Of a DNA stretch of 21,440 bases, positions 6,748-14,456 are shown in pieces (within the stretch, counting starts at the first letter, position 1; every line of letters starts with the position of its first letter). The notes below the pieces were generated by a model that made no database searches, was not told the DNA's origin, and saw only the letters and a program-made list of their open reading frames with translations. The position numbers and the translations under genes are program-made. The stretch covers positions 1 to 21,440 of the forward strand of contig CAMWRO010000020.1 of the NCBI GenBank assembly GCA_947176615.1, in the 5' to 3' direction. The stretch is from an uncultured Porphyromonadaceae bacterium. Its GTDB lineage: Bacteria > Bacteroidota > Bacteroidia > Bacteroidales > Muribaculaceae.

Positions 6748-7848
6748 TCAGGCATTTTTGTCAATCTGAGACAGGGCATAGACATAGGCGCCGATTGAGA
6801 TAGCCTTGGACGCGCCGAGTTTCGAGACGGCGAGGCCGGTACGTTTCATCGGGTCGTAGGTCACGGTTTCGTCGCTGCCGTAGACGGGAATCTGACGTGA
6901 GTCACCGACGACGAATTTGGCAAATTCGAGCTCGTCGTCGAGGTCGAATACGCGCATCTGTACGCGCTGAACATCGTCGCCGCCGACAGTCTTGAGTGTT
7001 GACCGCATTTCGCGCAGCAGTGCCGGCTTGATGTATTTCATCGCGCCGGTGAGTCCGCCACCCACGACCACGAGCGAGTCGGTCAGGGTAATGGCGGTTG
7101 CAAAAGCATCGCCTGCGATTTCGCCGAAACGTTCAAATGCGCGTTTTGCGGCCTCGGCATCGCCTTCTTCCTGTCCTTCGGCGATTTTGAAGATGTCATA
7201 GGGGGTGAGGTCGCGCGCGTCGCCGGTCAGGCGAGCGTATTCGCGCTTGATGGCACGGATTGACGCGCCTTCCTCGACGATGATGTCGAGGTCGAGCTTG
7301 TTGCGCAGGCAGAAAGTCTCGATGCAGCTGTTGTTGCCCAGATTCAGCTCGCCGTTGACGACAGAGCCGATGCCGAGTCCTGTGCCGAAAGTGTATCCCA
7401 GAAGGTTGGAATACTGGCGTGTGCCGCCAAGCTCCTTTATGCGGCGGTTGATTTCGGGGAGAGAGCCGCCTGTAGCCTCGCCGAAAGCAAAGAGGTCGCC
7501 GTCGTTATTGATGAATACAGGCACGTTGAACTTGCGGCTGAGGAACGGCCCGAGCGCCACGCCGTCGCGGAACGACGGGAAGTTGGGGAGGTAGCCTCCG
7601 ATGATGCCGGCGCGGTAGTCGGCCGGGCCGGGGAAGGCGAAACTGATTGCCACAGGTTTCTCGTCAAGTTTTGCGATTATTTCCTCAAAACCCTTGACCA
7701 TCGTTGCGAGGCACAGGTCGAGGTCGTGGGAATTGGAAGGATAGGTGATCGGTTCCACTATAAAGTCATATCCGCGCATTGCGCTGAACACGAAATTGGT
7801 ACCCCCCGCGTCGAGGGTGATAACCGTTCTATTGTCGTTTTTGTACAT
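6748..7848 (-). CDS. ROK-family sugar kinase-like protein, zinc motif lost
   Basis: 366-residue cytosolic protein of the ROK/actin-like ATPase superfamily; members phosphorylate hexoses such as glucose, fructose or N-acetylmannosamine. Seen: phosphate-1 loop LDAGGTN (12-18), sugar-side FPGPADYRAGIIGG (72-85), NND with the expected catalytic base Asp116 (INNDGDLFAFGE), the phosphate-2 loop GTGLGIGSVVNGEL (155-168), and VVGGGLTG near the C-terminus as the adenosine motif. The ROK CxCGxxGCxE zinc signature is absent: its place holds LGNNSCIETFC (170-180), keeping only Cys175 and Glu177. It is monocistronic, with its own promoter and terminator. Probably a sugar kinase; the substrate cannot be assigned. 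Confidence 0.85.
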   Translation of the reverse strand: MYKNDNRTVITLDAGGTNFVFSAMRGYDFIVEPITYPSNSHDLDLCLATMVKGFEEIIAKLDEKPVAISFAFPGPADYRAGIIGGYLPNFPSFRDGVALGPFLSRKFNVPVFINNDGDLFAFGEATGGSLPEINRRIKELGGTRQYSNLLGYTFGTGLGIGSVVNGELNLGNNSCIETFCLRNKLDLDIIVEEGASIRAIKREYARLTGDARDLTPYDIFKIAEGQEEGDAEAAKRAFERFGEIAGDAFATAITLTDSLVVVGGGLTGAMKYIKPALLREMRSTLKTVGGDDVQRVQMRVFDLDDELEFAKFVVGDSRQIPVYGSDETVTYDPMKRTGLAVSKLGASKAISIGAYVYALSQIDKNA

Positions 7849-7882
7849 TATGATTGATGATTGGTTTTTGTTTTCGTTATTG

Positions 7883-7890
7883 CAAAGATA
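7883..7890 (-). promoter_or_regulatory. Promoter -7 box of the ROK gene
   Basis: TATCTTTG on the minus strand (7890-7883) fits TAnnTTTG and lies about 35 bases upstream of the ATG at 7848. No convincing TTTG was found at the usual spacing, so the -33 part is weak. It is divergent from the promoter at 8022-8052. Confidence 0.5.
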
Positions 7891-8021
7891 ATGTTTTTAA
7901 CAATATAATACGCCCCGGTAAGTCATTTTGCCTAAAATGTGCTATTTTTTTGTTCAGGAGAGCATTTTTTTTGATGGAAGTGACAATATTGCTACATGGA
8001 GGCGTTTTGTCGTGAAAAAAG

Positions 8022-8052
8022 TTTGTTTTGTCGTTGAAATGATTTATATTTG
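8022..8052 (+). promoter_or_regulatory. Bacteroidetes-type promoter of lipoprotein/OMP operon
   Basis: TTTG (8022-8025), 19 bases, then TATATTTG (8045-8052) is a close match to the -33/-7 consensus. Transcription would begin near 8059, which rules out the alternative TTG start at 8050 and supports the ATG at 8074. Confidence 0.75.
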
Positions 8053-8073
8053 CAAGAAAATAATCATCTTGCT

Positions 8074-8517
8074 ATGAAAATTGTAAGGAATATCGCTTTT
8101 GTAATGGTGCTATGGATGTCATTGATGTCGGTTCTCTGCTGTGACCTTGGAGAGTATCGTCACACTGAGTCGGAGTCGTTTTTTATAGAAAACAATCTTG
8201 ACGAGGATATCTATGTGGTTGACTGGATGGATGCTGAACCCACGATGTCATCGGAACTTGTGTTTGTCAAATATCCTTACCTTGACCAAGTCTTGACTAA
8301 AATTCCTTCCGGTCAGATCGGAAAGGCTCCCGGAGGGGTGGTCATGGGGGAAGCGGCCTATGGAAAACTATACCAGATTATAGTGTTCAAGGCATCTACA
8401 CTTGAAAAATATACCCGCGACGAGTTGGCAAGCGGCAATATAAACGACGGAGTGTTTGTGATGACTCTTGACGAGGTGGTTAAAAACAAGCGAGTCTTAT
8501 CTTATCCTGCAAATTGA
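8074..8517 (+). CDS. Small putative lipoprotein, unknown function
   Basis: 147 residues from the ATG at 8074. The N-terminus is a short hydrophobic signal (IAFVMVLWMSLMSVLCC) ending in two cysteines at 22-23, one of which is the likely lipidation site. The mature chain is acidic at first (DLGEYRHTESESFFIENNLDED) and contains YVVDWMDAEPT, then LTKIPSGQIGKAPGG and a C-terminal region that looks globular. No family recognised. A reading from TTG 8050 would lie inside the promoter and is rejected. The stop is one base before the start of the outer-membrane protein gene, so the two form an operon; a lipoprotein-barrel partnership is plausible but unproven. Confidence 0.75.
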   Translation: MKIVRNIAFVMVLWMSLMSVLCCDLGEYRHTESESFFIENNLDEDIYVVDWMDAEPTMSSELVFVKYPYLDQVLTKIPSGQIGKAPGGVVMGEAAYGKLYQIIVFKASTLEKYTRDELASGNINDGVFVMTLDEVVKNKRVLSYPAN

Positions 8518-8518
8518 A

Positions 8519-9394
8519 ATGAAACGATCAGTAATCATGGCCGTGCTGCTCTTGACGGCACTCGGAGCTATGGCCCGAAAGAATTATCCCGATTCGGTCA
8601 GGCCGTGTCTTGACGCGGACTATATGCACAATATATATTATACACGCGGCATGATGTTTTTTACCTGTGACGCCGGAAACGCGTTGTCGCAGTTCGGGTT
8701 TCCGATAAATAACAATCGGTCAGAATACATATCGTGGGGATATAGGTGGATGATTACGTCGCGATGGGGAATCAGCTTTGACATGTCGACAACGGCAGGG
8801 TCGGCCTCGCCTCGCAGAATCGAGGAGGATCACACCGCGTTCTACTATTATGGAGTCGATGACGGCGAAACCTACGATATCGACAAAGTCAGATGGGAGG
8901 AACGCACGTTTGGCCTGACGCCTACCTATCAGTGGTATCGTGGCCGGTTTGCCATTCAGGCCGGTCTGGGAATCGGATTGTTTCGCTTTAATCCTGATTC
9001 CTATGACTATTATATCCGCAAACCGTTGAATCATGACTATTATGAGCGCATCGGCTTGCATTGGAGGGGCCGCAATATGCTCGGCATCACACCACAGGTT
9101 GCATTTTTGTGGTATTGCTGTCACGGACTGGCGTTTTCGGCCAATATCGGTTATGCGGTTCCGGTGGGAAAGCTGAAAGGTGATTACACAAGGATTGATG
9201 CCAAGACCGGAAAGTTGCTTGACGAGTTCTCAATGAGCCATTCTCCCCGCAAGATGTTGAATGTCAGCGTCGGGTTGAATATCACATTCGGAAAACGCGA
9301 TCATGGTTGCTACGAGCCTAAGCCGGTCAAGAAGAAAAAGGCTCCCGTACCGAAGAAATCGAAGAAAAAAACTGACACCTCCGACGGCCAATAA
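8519..9394 (+). CDS. Outer-membrane beta-barrel protein with Lys-rich tail
   Basis: 291 residues from the ATG at 8519, one base after the preceding stop; a longer frame from 8468 would overlap that gene. The signal peptide is MKRSVIMAVLLLTALGAMA. The body shows barrel-type strands rich in Tyr/Trp/Gly, for example YISWGYRWMITSRWGISFDM, LTPTYQWYRGRFAIQAGLGI, ITPQVAFLWYCCHGLAFSAN and MLNVSVGLNITFG. The last of these would normally be the terminal strand, but about 30 further residues follow. That tail is highly basic: EPKPVKKKKAPVPKKSKKK, then TDTSDGQ. Function unknown; probably a small membrane-anchored barrel working with the lipoprotein upstream. The tail is expected on the periplasmic side and could contact peptidoglycan or DNA/acidic polymers; this is inference. 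Confidence 0.8.
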   Translation: MKRSVIMAVLLLTALGAMARKNYPDSVRPCLDADYMHNIYYTRGMMFFTCDAGNALSQFGFPINNNRSEYISWGYRWMITSRWGISFDMSTTAGSASPRRIEEDHTAFYYYGVDDGETYDIDKVRWEERTFGLTPTYQWYRGRFAIQAGLGIGLFRFNPDSYDYYIRKPLNHDYYERIGLHWRGRNMLGITPQVAFLWYCCHGLAFSANIGYAVPVGKLKGDYTRIDAKTGKLLDEFSMSHSPRKMLNVSVGLNITFGKRDHGCYEPKPVKKKKAPVPKKSKKKTDTSDGQ

Positions 9395-9817
9395 GTGATA
9401 CAATGGATGCTGCTGAAAATCGGGCGCTTGAATCCTCTTTTTGAACATCTGCCTGTCGAAAATATGGTGCATGCCAATCAGCAGAAATATTATGATGCCA
9501 TCGCTGAGTCCAATAATATTGGAGAATCCGGCCCTTTCATCGACTTTATGCTTGATGAGATATTAAAGGCACTTCAAACGAATGTGCGAGTCGAAGTATC
9601 CAATAAAGTACCCAATAAAGTACCCAATAAATCAGAAATGGCAGTGCTCGGGTTACTTGACGCGAATCCGCGAATGACACGAATGGAACTTGCTGAAAAC
9701 CTTGGTATCTCAGACGCCGGTGTCAAAAAAATTATCGCCAAAATGAAAACTGCCGGATGGATTGAGCGTAAAGGGAGCAATAAAAACGGTTATTGGGTGG
9801 TCAATTACAAATATTGA
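9395..9817 (+). pseudogene. C-terminal remnant of a Fic family protein
   Basis: The 140-codon frame matches the end of Fic-domain proteins (AMP transferases acting on other proteins). MLLKIGRLNPLFEHLPVENM corresponds to the region right after the catalytic HPFxxGNGR loop; then NQQKYYDAIAESNNIGESGP, FIDFMLDEILKAL, a Pro-Asn-Lys-Val linker repeat, and a winged helix (LAENLGISDAGVKKIIAKMK, about 97-116, then AGWIERKGS). The catalytic motif and everything before it are missing: directly upstream is the intact stop of the barrel gene. The only start is a GTG overlapping that junction. I read it as a truncated gene, although the wHTH could still be translated as a small DNA-binding protein. Confidence 0.8.
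9600..9631 (+). repeat. 2.7 tandem copies of a 12-bp coding repeat
   Basis: CCAATAAAGTAC repeats at 9600-9611 and 9612-9623, with a partial third copy to 9631. It encodes NKVPNKVPNKS, a flexible linker between the Fic core and the winged helix. Many Fic proteins carry similar short in-frame repeats at this place, so it is intrinsic to the family and prone to slippage. Confidence 0.85.
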
Positions 9818-9824
9818 CAGATTA

Positions 9825-9855
9825 TTGGAGATTAGGAGAATTAGCCGTAACTTTG
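9825..9855 (+). promoter_or_regulatory. Promoter of pheT
   Basis: TTG (9825-9827), 20 bases, then TAACTTTG (9848-9855) matches the Bacteroidetes consensus; the leader would be about 44 bases. A perfect 14-base palindrome, TTTCATGCATGAAA (9881-9894), lies in this leader just before the ATG at 9906 and could be an operator or a small RNA hairpin. Confidence 0.65.
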
Positions 9856-9905
9856 TAGCGTGGTAGCTGTTGATGGCTGCTTTCATGCATGAAATATACT
9901 AAACA

Positions 9906-12371
9906 ATGAACATCTCATATAATTGGCTAAAAGAATACCTCGATGTAGAGCTTGCGCCCGAGCAGCTTGCGGCCGCATTGACTTCGATAGGTCTTGAAAC
10001 CGGCTCGGTCGAGGAAGTGGAATCAATCCGCGGCGGATTGCGCGGTATTGTTATCGGAAAGGTCCTGACATGCGAGGAACATCCCAATAGTGACCATCTG
10101 CACATTACGACCGTGGACTTGGGCAACGGCGAGGCAACGCAGATTGTGTGTGGCGCGCCTAATGTAGCCGCCGGGCAGACTGTCGTAGTGGCAACCGTCG
10201 GGACTACCCTGTATGACGGGGACAATGAGTTCAAGATTAAGAAATCAAAGATTCGCGGAGTCGAGTCGCTCGGCATGATTTGTGCCGAGGATGAAATCGG
10301 TGTGGGCACGTCACATGACGGTATAATCGTGATTGACAGCGAAGTTGCCCCCGGTACTCCGGCAGCGGAATATTTCGGTCTTACTTCCGACTATGTTCTT
10401 GAAGTAGACCTTACCCCCAACCGCATCGACGCGGCCAGCCATTACGGTGTGGCCCGTGACTTGTCGGCTTGGATGAAACAACACTCTGTGGCTAAAGAGC
10501 TGCGCCGTCCCGATGTCGAGGCTTTTGCCGTCGAGAAACCTGAAGGGGGTGTGACTGTCGAGGTTGTCAACACCGAGGCATGTCCGCGTTACTCAGGTGT
10601 GACTGTCGAGGGAGTCACTGTCAAGGAGTCGCCTCAGTGGCTCAAAGACCGCCTGACCACTATCGGGTTGCGACCCATCAACAACGTGGTCGACATTACC
10701 AATTATATTCTTCACGGAATGGGGCAGCCGCTCCACTGTTTCGATGCCGGCAAAATCAAAGGCAACCGTGTGGTTGTGCGCAATGCCTCGGAAGGTGAAA
10801 AATTTGTCACCCTCGACGGTGTTGAGCGCACGTTGAGTGCGGCTGACCTGATGATCTGCAATGTCGAGGAACCGATGTGTATCGCCGGCGTTTTCGGCGG
10901 CATGGATTCGGGCGTGACCGAGCAGACTACCAGCGTGTTTATCGAAAGTGCCTACTTCAACCCGACAAGTGTGCGCAAGACCGCGCGCCGTCACGGACTG
11001 AATACCGACGCGTCGTTCCGCTACGAGCGCGGCACCGACCCCAATATCACGATGTACATTCTGCGTCTTGCCGCGCTGATGGTCAAGGAACTCGCGGGAG
11101 GCACTATCACCGGGCCTGTCAGCGACGTGTATCCGTCGCCCATCCTCCCGGCCGAGGTGAATCTGAAATATGACTATGTCAACAGCCTCATAGGCAAGCA
11201 TATCCCTGCCGAAACCGTCATTTCGATTCTCGAATCGCTCGAAATGACCGACATCAAGGCTACTGATACCGAGGTATCGTTCAAGGTTCCCACCTATCGT
11301 GTCGATGTCACCCGTCCCTGTGACGTGGTTGAAGATGTGCTGCGTATCTATGGCTACAATAATGTCGAAATCAACGACGTGGTGAAGTCGTCGCTTGTCA
11401 ACCGCTCGCGCGAAGATGAGGATAACGACCTGCGCCGACTGATCAGCGAGCAGCTGACAGCCGAAGGGTTTAATGAAATACTCAATAACTCGCTGAGTGC
11501 CGAGAGCTATTATGAGCCGCTTGAACAGATGCCGCTGTCTCACTGTGTGCGTCTTCTCAACCCGCTGAGCGGTGACTTGGCGGTAATGCGTCAGACCCTT
11601 CTCTTTGGAGGACTTGAATCGGCATCCCACAATATCAACCGCAAGCGTGGCGACGTGCTGATGTATGAATTCGGCAACGTCTATTTCCTCAATCCCTCTG
11701 TCGAGCCTACTGCCGATGCCCCGCTTGCCCCGTTCAGTGAATCGTCGCGGTTAGGCGTGTGGATGAGCGGCTCGCTGCGTCCCGGCAACTGGACCCGTCC
11801 CGCAGTCGAGGCCACTTTCTATGACCTTAAAGCCGTGGTGGCAAACATTTTTGCCCGTCTGGGCCTGAATCCCTCAGAGATAAAGCTGACCCACGGGGAA
11901 GGCGAGATTTACAGCGTATCACTCGACATAGCCACCCGCTCGGGCAAGCCGCTCGGGTCGATGGGTGTGCTGTCGCGCAAGCTGCTTGGCCGATTTGACA
12001 TCAAGCAGGATGTATTCTACGCTGAACTTGACTGGCACGCGCTTGTCGGATTGGCTCTTAAAAAGAAAGTATTATTTACCCCGCTGCCCAAGACTATGGC
12101 TGTGAAGCGCGACCTCGCGTTGTTGCTTGACACATCTGTGACGATGGAACGTGTCGAGGCTGTAATTCGCGACAGCGAGCGCAGGCTGCTGAAAGAAGTA
12201 GAGCTTTTCGACGTATATGAAGGCAAGAACCTCCCTGCCGGAAAGAAATCCTATGCCGTGGCCATGATTCTTCAGGATGATGAAAAGACGCTCAACGACA
12301 AGCAGATTGACGCGTCGATGAACAAAATCATCACCAATCTCAAAAAACAGCTCGGAGCCGAACTCAGATAA
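9906..12371 (+). CDS. pheT: Phenylalanyl-tRNA synthetase beta subunit
   Basis: 821-residue beta chain of the (alpha-beta)2 enzyme that charges tRNA-Phe; full family length. Seen in order: N-terminal MNISYNWLKEYLD; EMAP-like tRNA-binding domain at about 42-155 (HPNSDHLHITTVD, 59-71; VCGAPNVAAGQ); B3/B4 editing domain from about 215 (NVVDITNYILHGMGQPLHCF, 260-279); B5 domain near 405-475; the catalytic-like core at about 480-690; and a C-terminal ferredoxin-fold anticodon-binding domain from about 724 (KTMAVKRDLALLLD, then GKKSYAVAMILQDDEKTLND). The alpha-subunit gene is not adjacent. The yebC-type gene follows after 39 bp. Base composition is GC-richer than the accessory genes nearby. Long antisense frames inside it are codon-bias shadows. 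Confidence 0.98.
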   Translation: MNISYNWLKEYLDVELAPEQLAAALTSIGLETGSVEEVESIRGGLRGIVIGKVLTCEEHPNSDHLHITTVDLGNGEATQIVCGAPNVAAGQTVVVATVGTTLYDGDNEFKIKKSKIRGVESLGMICAEDEIGVGTSHDGIIVIDSEVAPGTPAAEYFGLTSDYVLEVDLTPNRIDAASHYGVARDLSAWMKQHSVAKELRRPDVEAFAVEKPEGGVTVEVVNTEACPRYSGVTVEGVTVKESPQWLKDRLTTIGLRPINNVVDITNYILHGMGQPLHCFDAGKIKGNRVVVRNASEGEKFVTLDGVERTLSAADLMICNVEEPMCIAGVFGGMDSGVTEQTTSVFIESAYFNPTSVRKTARRHGLNTDASFRYERGTDPNITMYILRLAALMVKELAGGTITGPVSDVYPSPILPAEVNLKYDYVNSLIGKHIPAETVISILESLEMTDIKATDTEVSFKVPTYRVDVTRPCDVVEDVLRIYGYNNVEINDVVKSSLVNRSREDEDNDLRRLISEQLTAEGFNEILNNSLSAESYYEPLEQMPLSHCVRLLNPLSGDLAVMRQTLLFGGLESASHNINRKRGDVLMYEFGNVYFLNPSVEPTADAPLAPFSESSRLGVWMSGSLRPGNWTRPAVEATFYDLKAVVANIFARLGLNPSEIKLTHGEGEIYSVSLDIATRSGKPLGSMGVLSRKLLGRFDIKQDVFYAELDWHALVGLALKKKVLFTPLPKTMAVKRDLALLLDTSVTMERVEAVIRDSERRLLKEVELFDVYEGKNLPAGKKSYAVAMILQDDEKTLNDKQIDASMNKIITNLKKQLGAELR

Positions 12372-12410
12372 GTAACACAATCAAAATTATATATCACATA
12401 ACACCAAACT

Positions 12411-13148
12411 ATGGGAAGAGCTTTTGAATATCGCAAAGCACGCAAACTGAAACGTTGGGGTAACATGTCGCGTACATTTACCCGCATCGGAAAGGAAATA
12501 ACCATCGCTGCCAAGGCCGGCGGTCCCGATCCGTCGACCAACCCCCGCCTTCGTGCCTTGGTCCAGAATGCCAAGGCTGCAAACATGCCCAAGGATACCG
12601 TTGACCGCGCTATCAAAAAGGCAACCGACAAGGATGCAAGCGATTACAAGGAAATCATATATGAAGGATACGGTCCCTTCGGCATTGCTATCGTCGTTGA
12701 GGCAGCAACTGACAATAATACCCGTACGGTCGCCAATGTGCGTTCCTATTTTACCAAGCACGGCGGCACACTCGGAACTCAGGGATCACTCTCGTTTATG
12801 TTTGACCACAAGTGTGTCTTTAAAATCAAACCGAAAGAAGGAGTGTCGCTCGAAGATCTCGAACTGGAACTTATCGACTACGGTGTAGACGAACTTGAAG
12901 ACATCGTTGACGAGGAATCGGGTGACGAGCAGGTTGTCCTCTATGGCGCATTTGAGGAATATTCCAATATTCAGAAATATCTCGAAGACAACGGTTTTGA
13001 AATTATCTCGTCAGAGTTTGAACGCATCCCCCACGATCTCAAGGAGGTTACCCCCGAGCAGCGTGTGACTCTTGAAAAACTTCTCGACAAGTTTGAAGAA
13101 GACGAGGATGTGCAGAATGTATATCACAATATGAAGGAGGAAGACTAA
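12411..13148 (+). CDS. YebC/PmpR/TACO1-family translation-associated protein
   Basis: 245 residues. The Bacteroidetes variant of the family begins MGRAFEYRKARKLKRWGNMS in place of the MAGHSKWANIKHRK seen elsewhere. Conserved blocks: FTRIGKEITIAAKAGGPDPS, NPRLRALVQNAKAANMPKDT, VDRAIKKA, YEGYGPFGIAIVVEAATDN, NRT-like TRTVANVRSYFTKHGG, and GTQGSLSFMFDHK. The C-terminus is strongly acidic. Members were once annotated as transcriptional regulators; more recent work links the family to relief of ribosome stalling at proline-rich stretches. It is probably co-transcribed with pheT and is closed by the hairpin at 13167-13220. Confidence 0.95.
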   Translation: MGRAFEYRKARKLKRWGNMSRTFTRIGKEITIAAKAGGPDPSTNPRLRALVQNAKAANMPKDTVDRAIKKATDKDASDYKEIIYEGYGPFGIAIVVEAATDNNTRTVANVRSYFTKHGGTLGTQGSLSFMFDHKCVFKIKPKEGVSLEDLELELIDYGVDELEDIVDEESGDEQVVLYGAFEEYSNIQKYLEDNGFEIISSEFERIPHDLKEVTPEQRVTLEKLLDKFEEDEDVQNVYHNMKEED

Positions 13149-13166
13149 TTCCTGCGACATATTTTT

Positions 13167-13220
13167 ATCGACCAAAAGCAGAGCCGGTTTCGCTTGAAAC
13201 CGGCTCTGCTTTTGGTCGAT
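13167..13220 (+). terminator. 25-bp perfect hairpin, bidirectional terminator
   Basis: Arms 13167-13191 and 13196-13220 are exact complements with loop GCTT. The core is a GC-rich stem (GCAGAGCCGG) flanked by AAAA on the left and TTTT on the right, as in bidirectional terminators, but the pairing continues past these runs. It lies 18 bp after the yebC-type stop. Confidence 0.85.
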
Positions 13221-13235
13221 ATCCAACTGTAAAAA

Positions 13236-13275
13236 ACAACAAGAGCCGCGCTGATTTCAGCGCGGCTCTTGTTGT
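13236..13275 (-). terminator. Intrinsic terminator of the protease/fimbrillin operon
   Basis: A perfect 19-bp stem (13236-13254/13257-13275; core GAGCCGCGCTGA) lies 14 bp after the fimbrillin-like stop. On the minus strand a T6 run follows. It sits back-to-back with the yebC terminator, closing two convergent operons. Confidence 0.88.
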
Positions 13276-13289
13276 AATCGAGATATTTC

Positions 13290-14420
13290 TTAATAGTTGG
13301 AGATGTCGATTGACTCGATATCTTCGATGGATTGCAGTTCAAATCCGGTCGAGCTCCAAGTCTCGATAGTGACAGTCTTAGAACCCGAGGCGGAAAGTTC
13401 CATAGAGCCTCCGAGGCTGTAATTTACCGACTTGTCACCCGAAACGACGTTGCCAAACACGTTTTCGCCTGTAAAGATGGGGAAAGTGAACGACGATGCC
13501 GATGTGATGAACTTGATTGAGCCATAGCCTTCGGCGGTGTCGCTGTTGTCGCCTTCGGCGTTGAGCGAGATTTCATCAATCACGTCGGGGCGCACAACGA
13601 GACCGTTGGGGGTCAGGATGAAGTGGAACACATACTGGTATCCGGTCTTCATCTCAACCTCGGGCATGTCGATAACATAATTCTTGCCGTCGATGGTGAA
13701 GTTGAAGGCTGCATCGGAAGTCTTGGTCGAGAACGGAATCACCCACAGGTTGGCCGAGCCTGATTTTACATCCTGACTCATTGAGGCGGTGACAATGCCC
13801 TTGTCGCTGTCGGCGACGGTGATTTTGCCGGTCGAGACATTCAACTTGCCGGTGAGATATACGGCCGAGCCGCTGATGCCCATCGAGGTGACAGTGCCTG
13901 AACCGTTGTAGGACGATGCGTCAATGACCGCGCTGACCATTGAGAGGGCGTGTTTCATGCGTAAACGGGCCTTTGTGGTCTGGAGCGATACCGGGGCATA
14001 GTCGCCTGAGTAAAGCACATCACTCTGTTTCGACAGGTCAATGGGGTAGGCGGTTACATCGTTCAGACCTTCGACATAGGGATATGCAGCGTAGAAAAAG
14101 GCGTTGCGCTGTGTCTGGTTGATGTAGATAGCGGGAGAGAGTTCCCATTCGCCTCCGCCGAGAGCGGTTCCCTTGACATTTTCCTTGAAATTGTCTCCGG
14201 TTGCTGACGCGGTTTTCTTTACAAAGACATTCATTGTCTGGTCTTTGGTAAAGTCGGTGATTACGGGAGAACTGGTTATTACCTCGGTTATGATTGAAAC
14301 CTTTGTACCCTCTTCTTCCGGAGTGTCGTTGCCGCCGCTTTTTTTGTCTTCGCACGACGAAATCGCAGTCGCGGCAAGGAGTGCTAATGTATATATCGAT
14401 GCTTTATTTAAAAATTTCAT
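13290..14420 (-). CDS. Fimbrillin family lipoprotein
   Basis: 376 residues. Signal peptide with lipobox AISSC, Cys23 lipidated, followed by an acidic spacer EDKKSGGNDTPEEEGTK. The body matches fimbrillin/Mfa-like proteins: FTKDQTMNVFVKKTA, then YINQTQRNAFFYAAYPYV (vDFyAyYPY-type block), DLSKQSDVLYSGDYAPVS, and ARLRMKHALSMVSAVIDAS (the L-F-HalSkv block). The C-terminal half has strands such as ANLWVIPFSTKTSD and YQYVFHFILTPNGL. Such proteins are surface or pilus components of Bacteroidales. It is second in an operon, 36 bp after the C10 protease gene. It could be an anchor, substrate or unrelated surface protein; assembly into pili cannot be read from the sequence. Confidence 0.85.
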   Translation of the reverse strand: MKFLNKASIYTLALLAATAISSCEDKKSGGNDTPEEEGTKVSIITEVITSSPVITDFTKDQTMNVFVKKTASATGDNFKENVKGTALGGGEWELSPAIYINQTQRNAFFYAAYPYVEGLNDVTAYPIDLSKQSDVLYSGDYAPVSLQTTKARLRMKHALSMVSAVIDASSYNGSGTVTSMGISGSAVYLTGKLNVSTGKITVADSDKGIVTASMSQDVKSGSANLWVIPFSTKTSDAAFNFTIDGKNYVIDMPEVEMKTGYQYVFHFILTPNGLVVRPDVIDEISLNAEGDNSDTAEGYGSIKFITSASSFTFPIFTGENVFGNVVSGDKSVNYSLGGSMELSASGSKTVTIETWSSTGFELQSIEDIESIDISNY

Positions 14421-14456
14421 GACTTGTGATTTTCTAAAAATGGATTCACGATGTTA

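Noticed and set aside
8050..8073. TTG start of the small lipoprotein at 8050
   Set aside because: It falls inside the -7 promoter box, upstream of the predicted transcription start.
9600..9631. Short tandem repeat as a possible CRISPR or VNTR element
   Set aside because: It is in frame and encodes the linker typical of Fic proteins; repeats are 12 bp without spacers.
10593..11630. 345-codon open frame antisense to pheT
   Set aside because: It lies wholly inside the intact pheT gene on the opposite strand, has no recognisable domain and reflects GC-rich codon bias.
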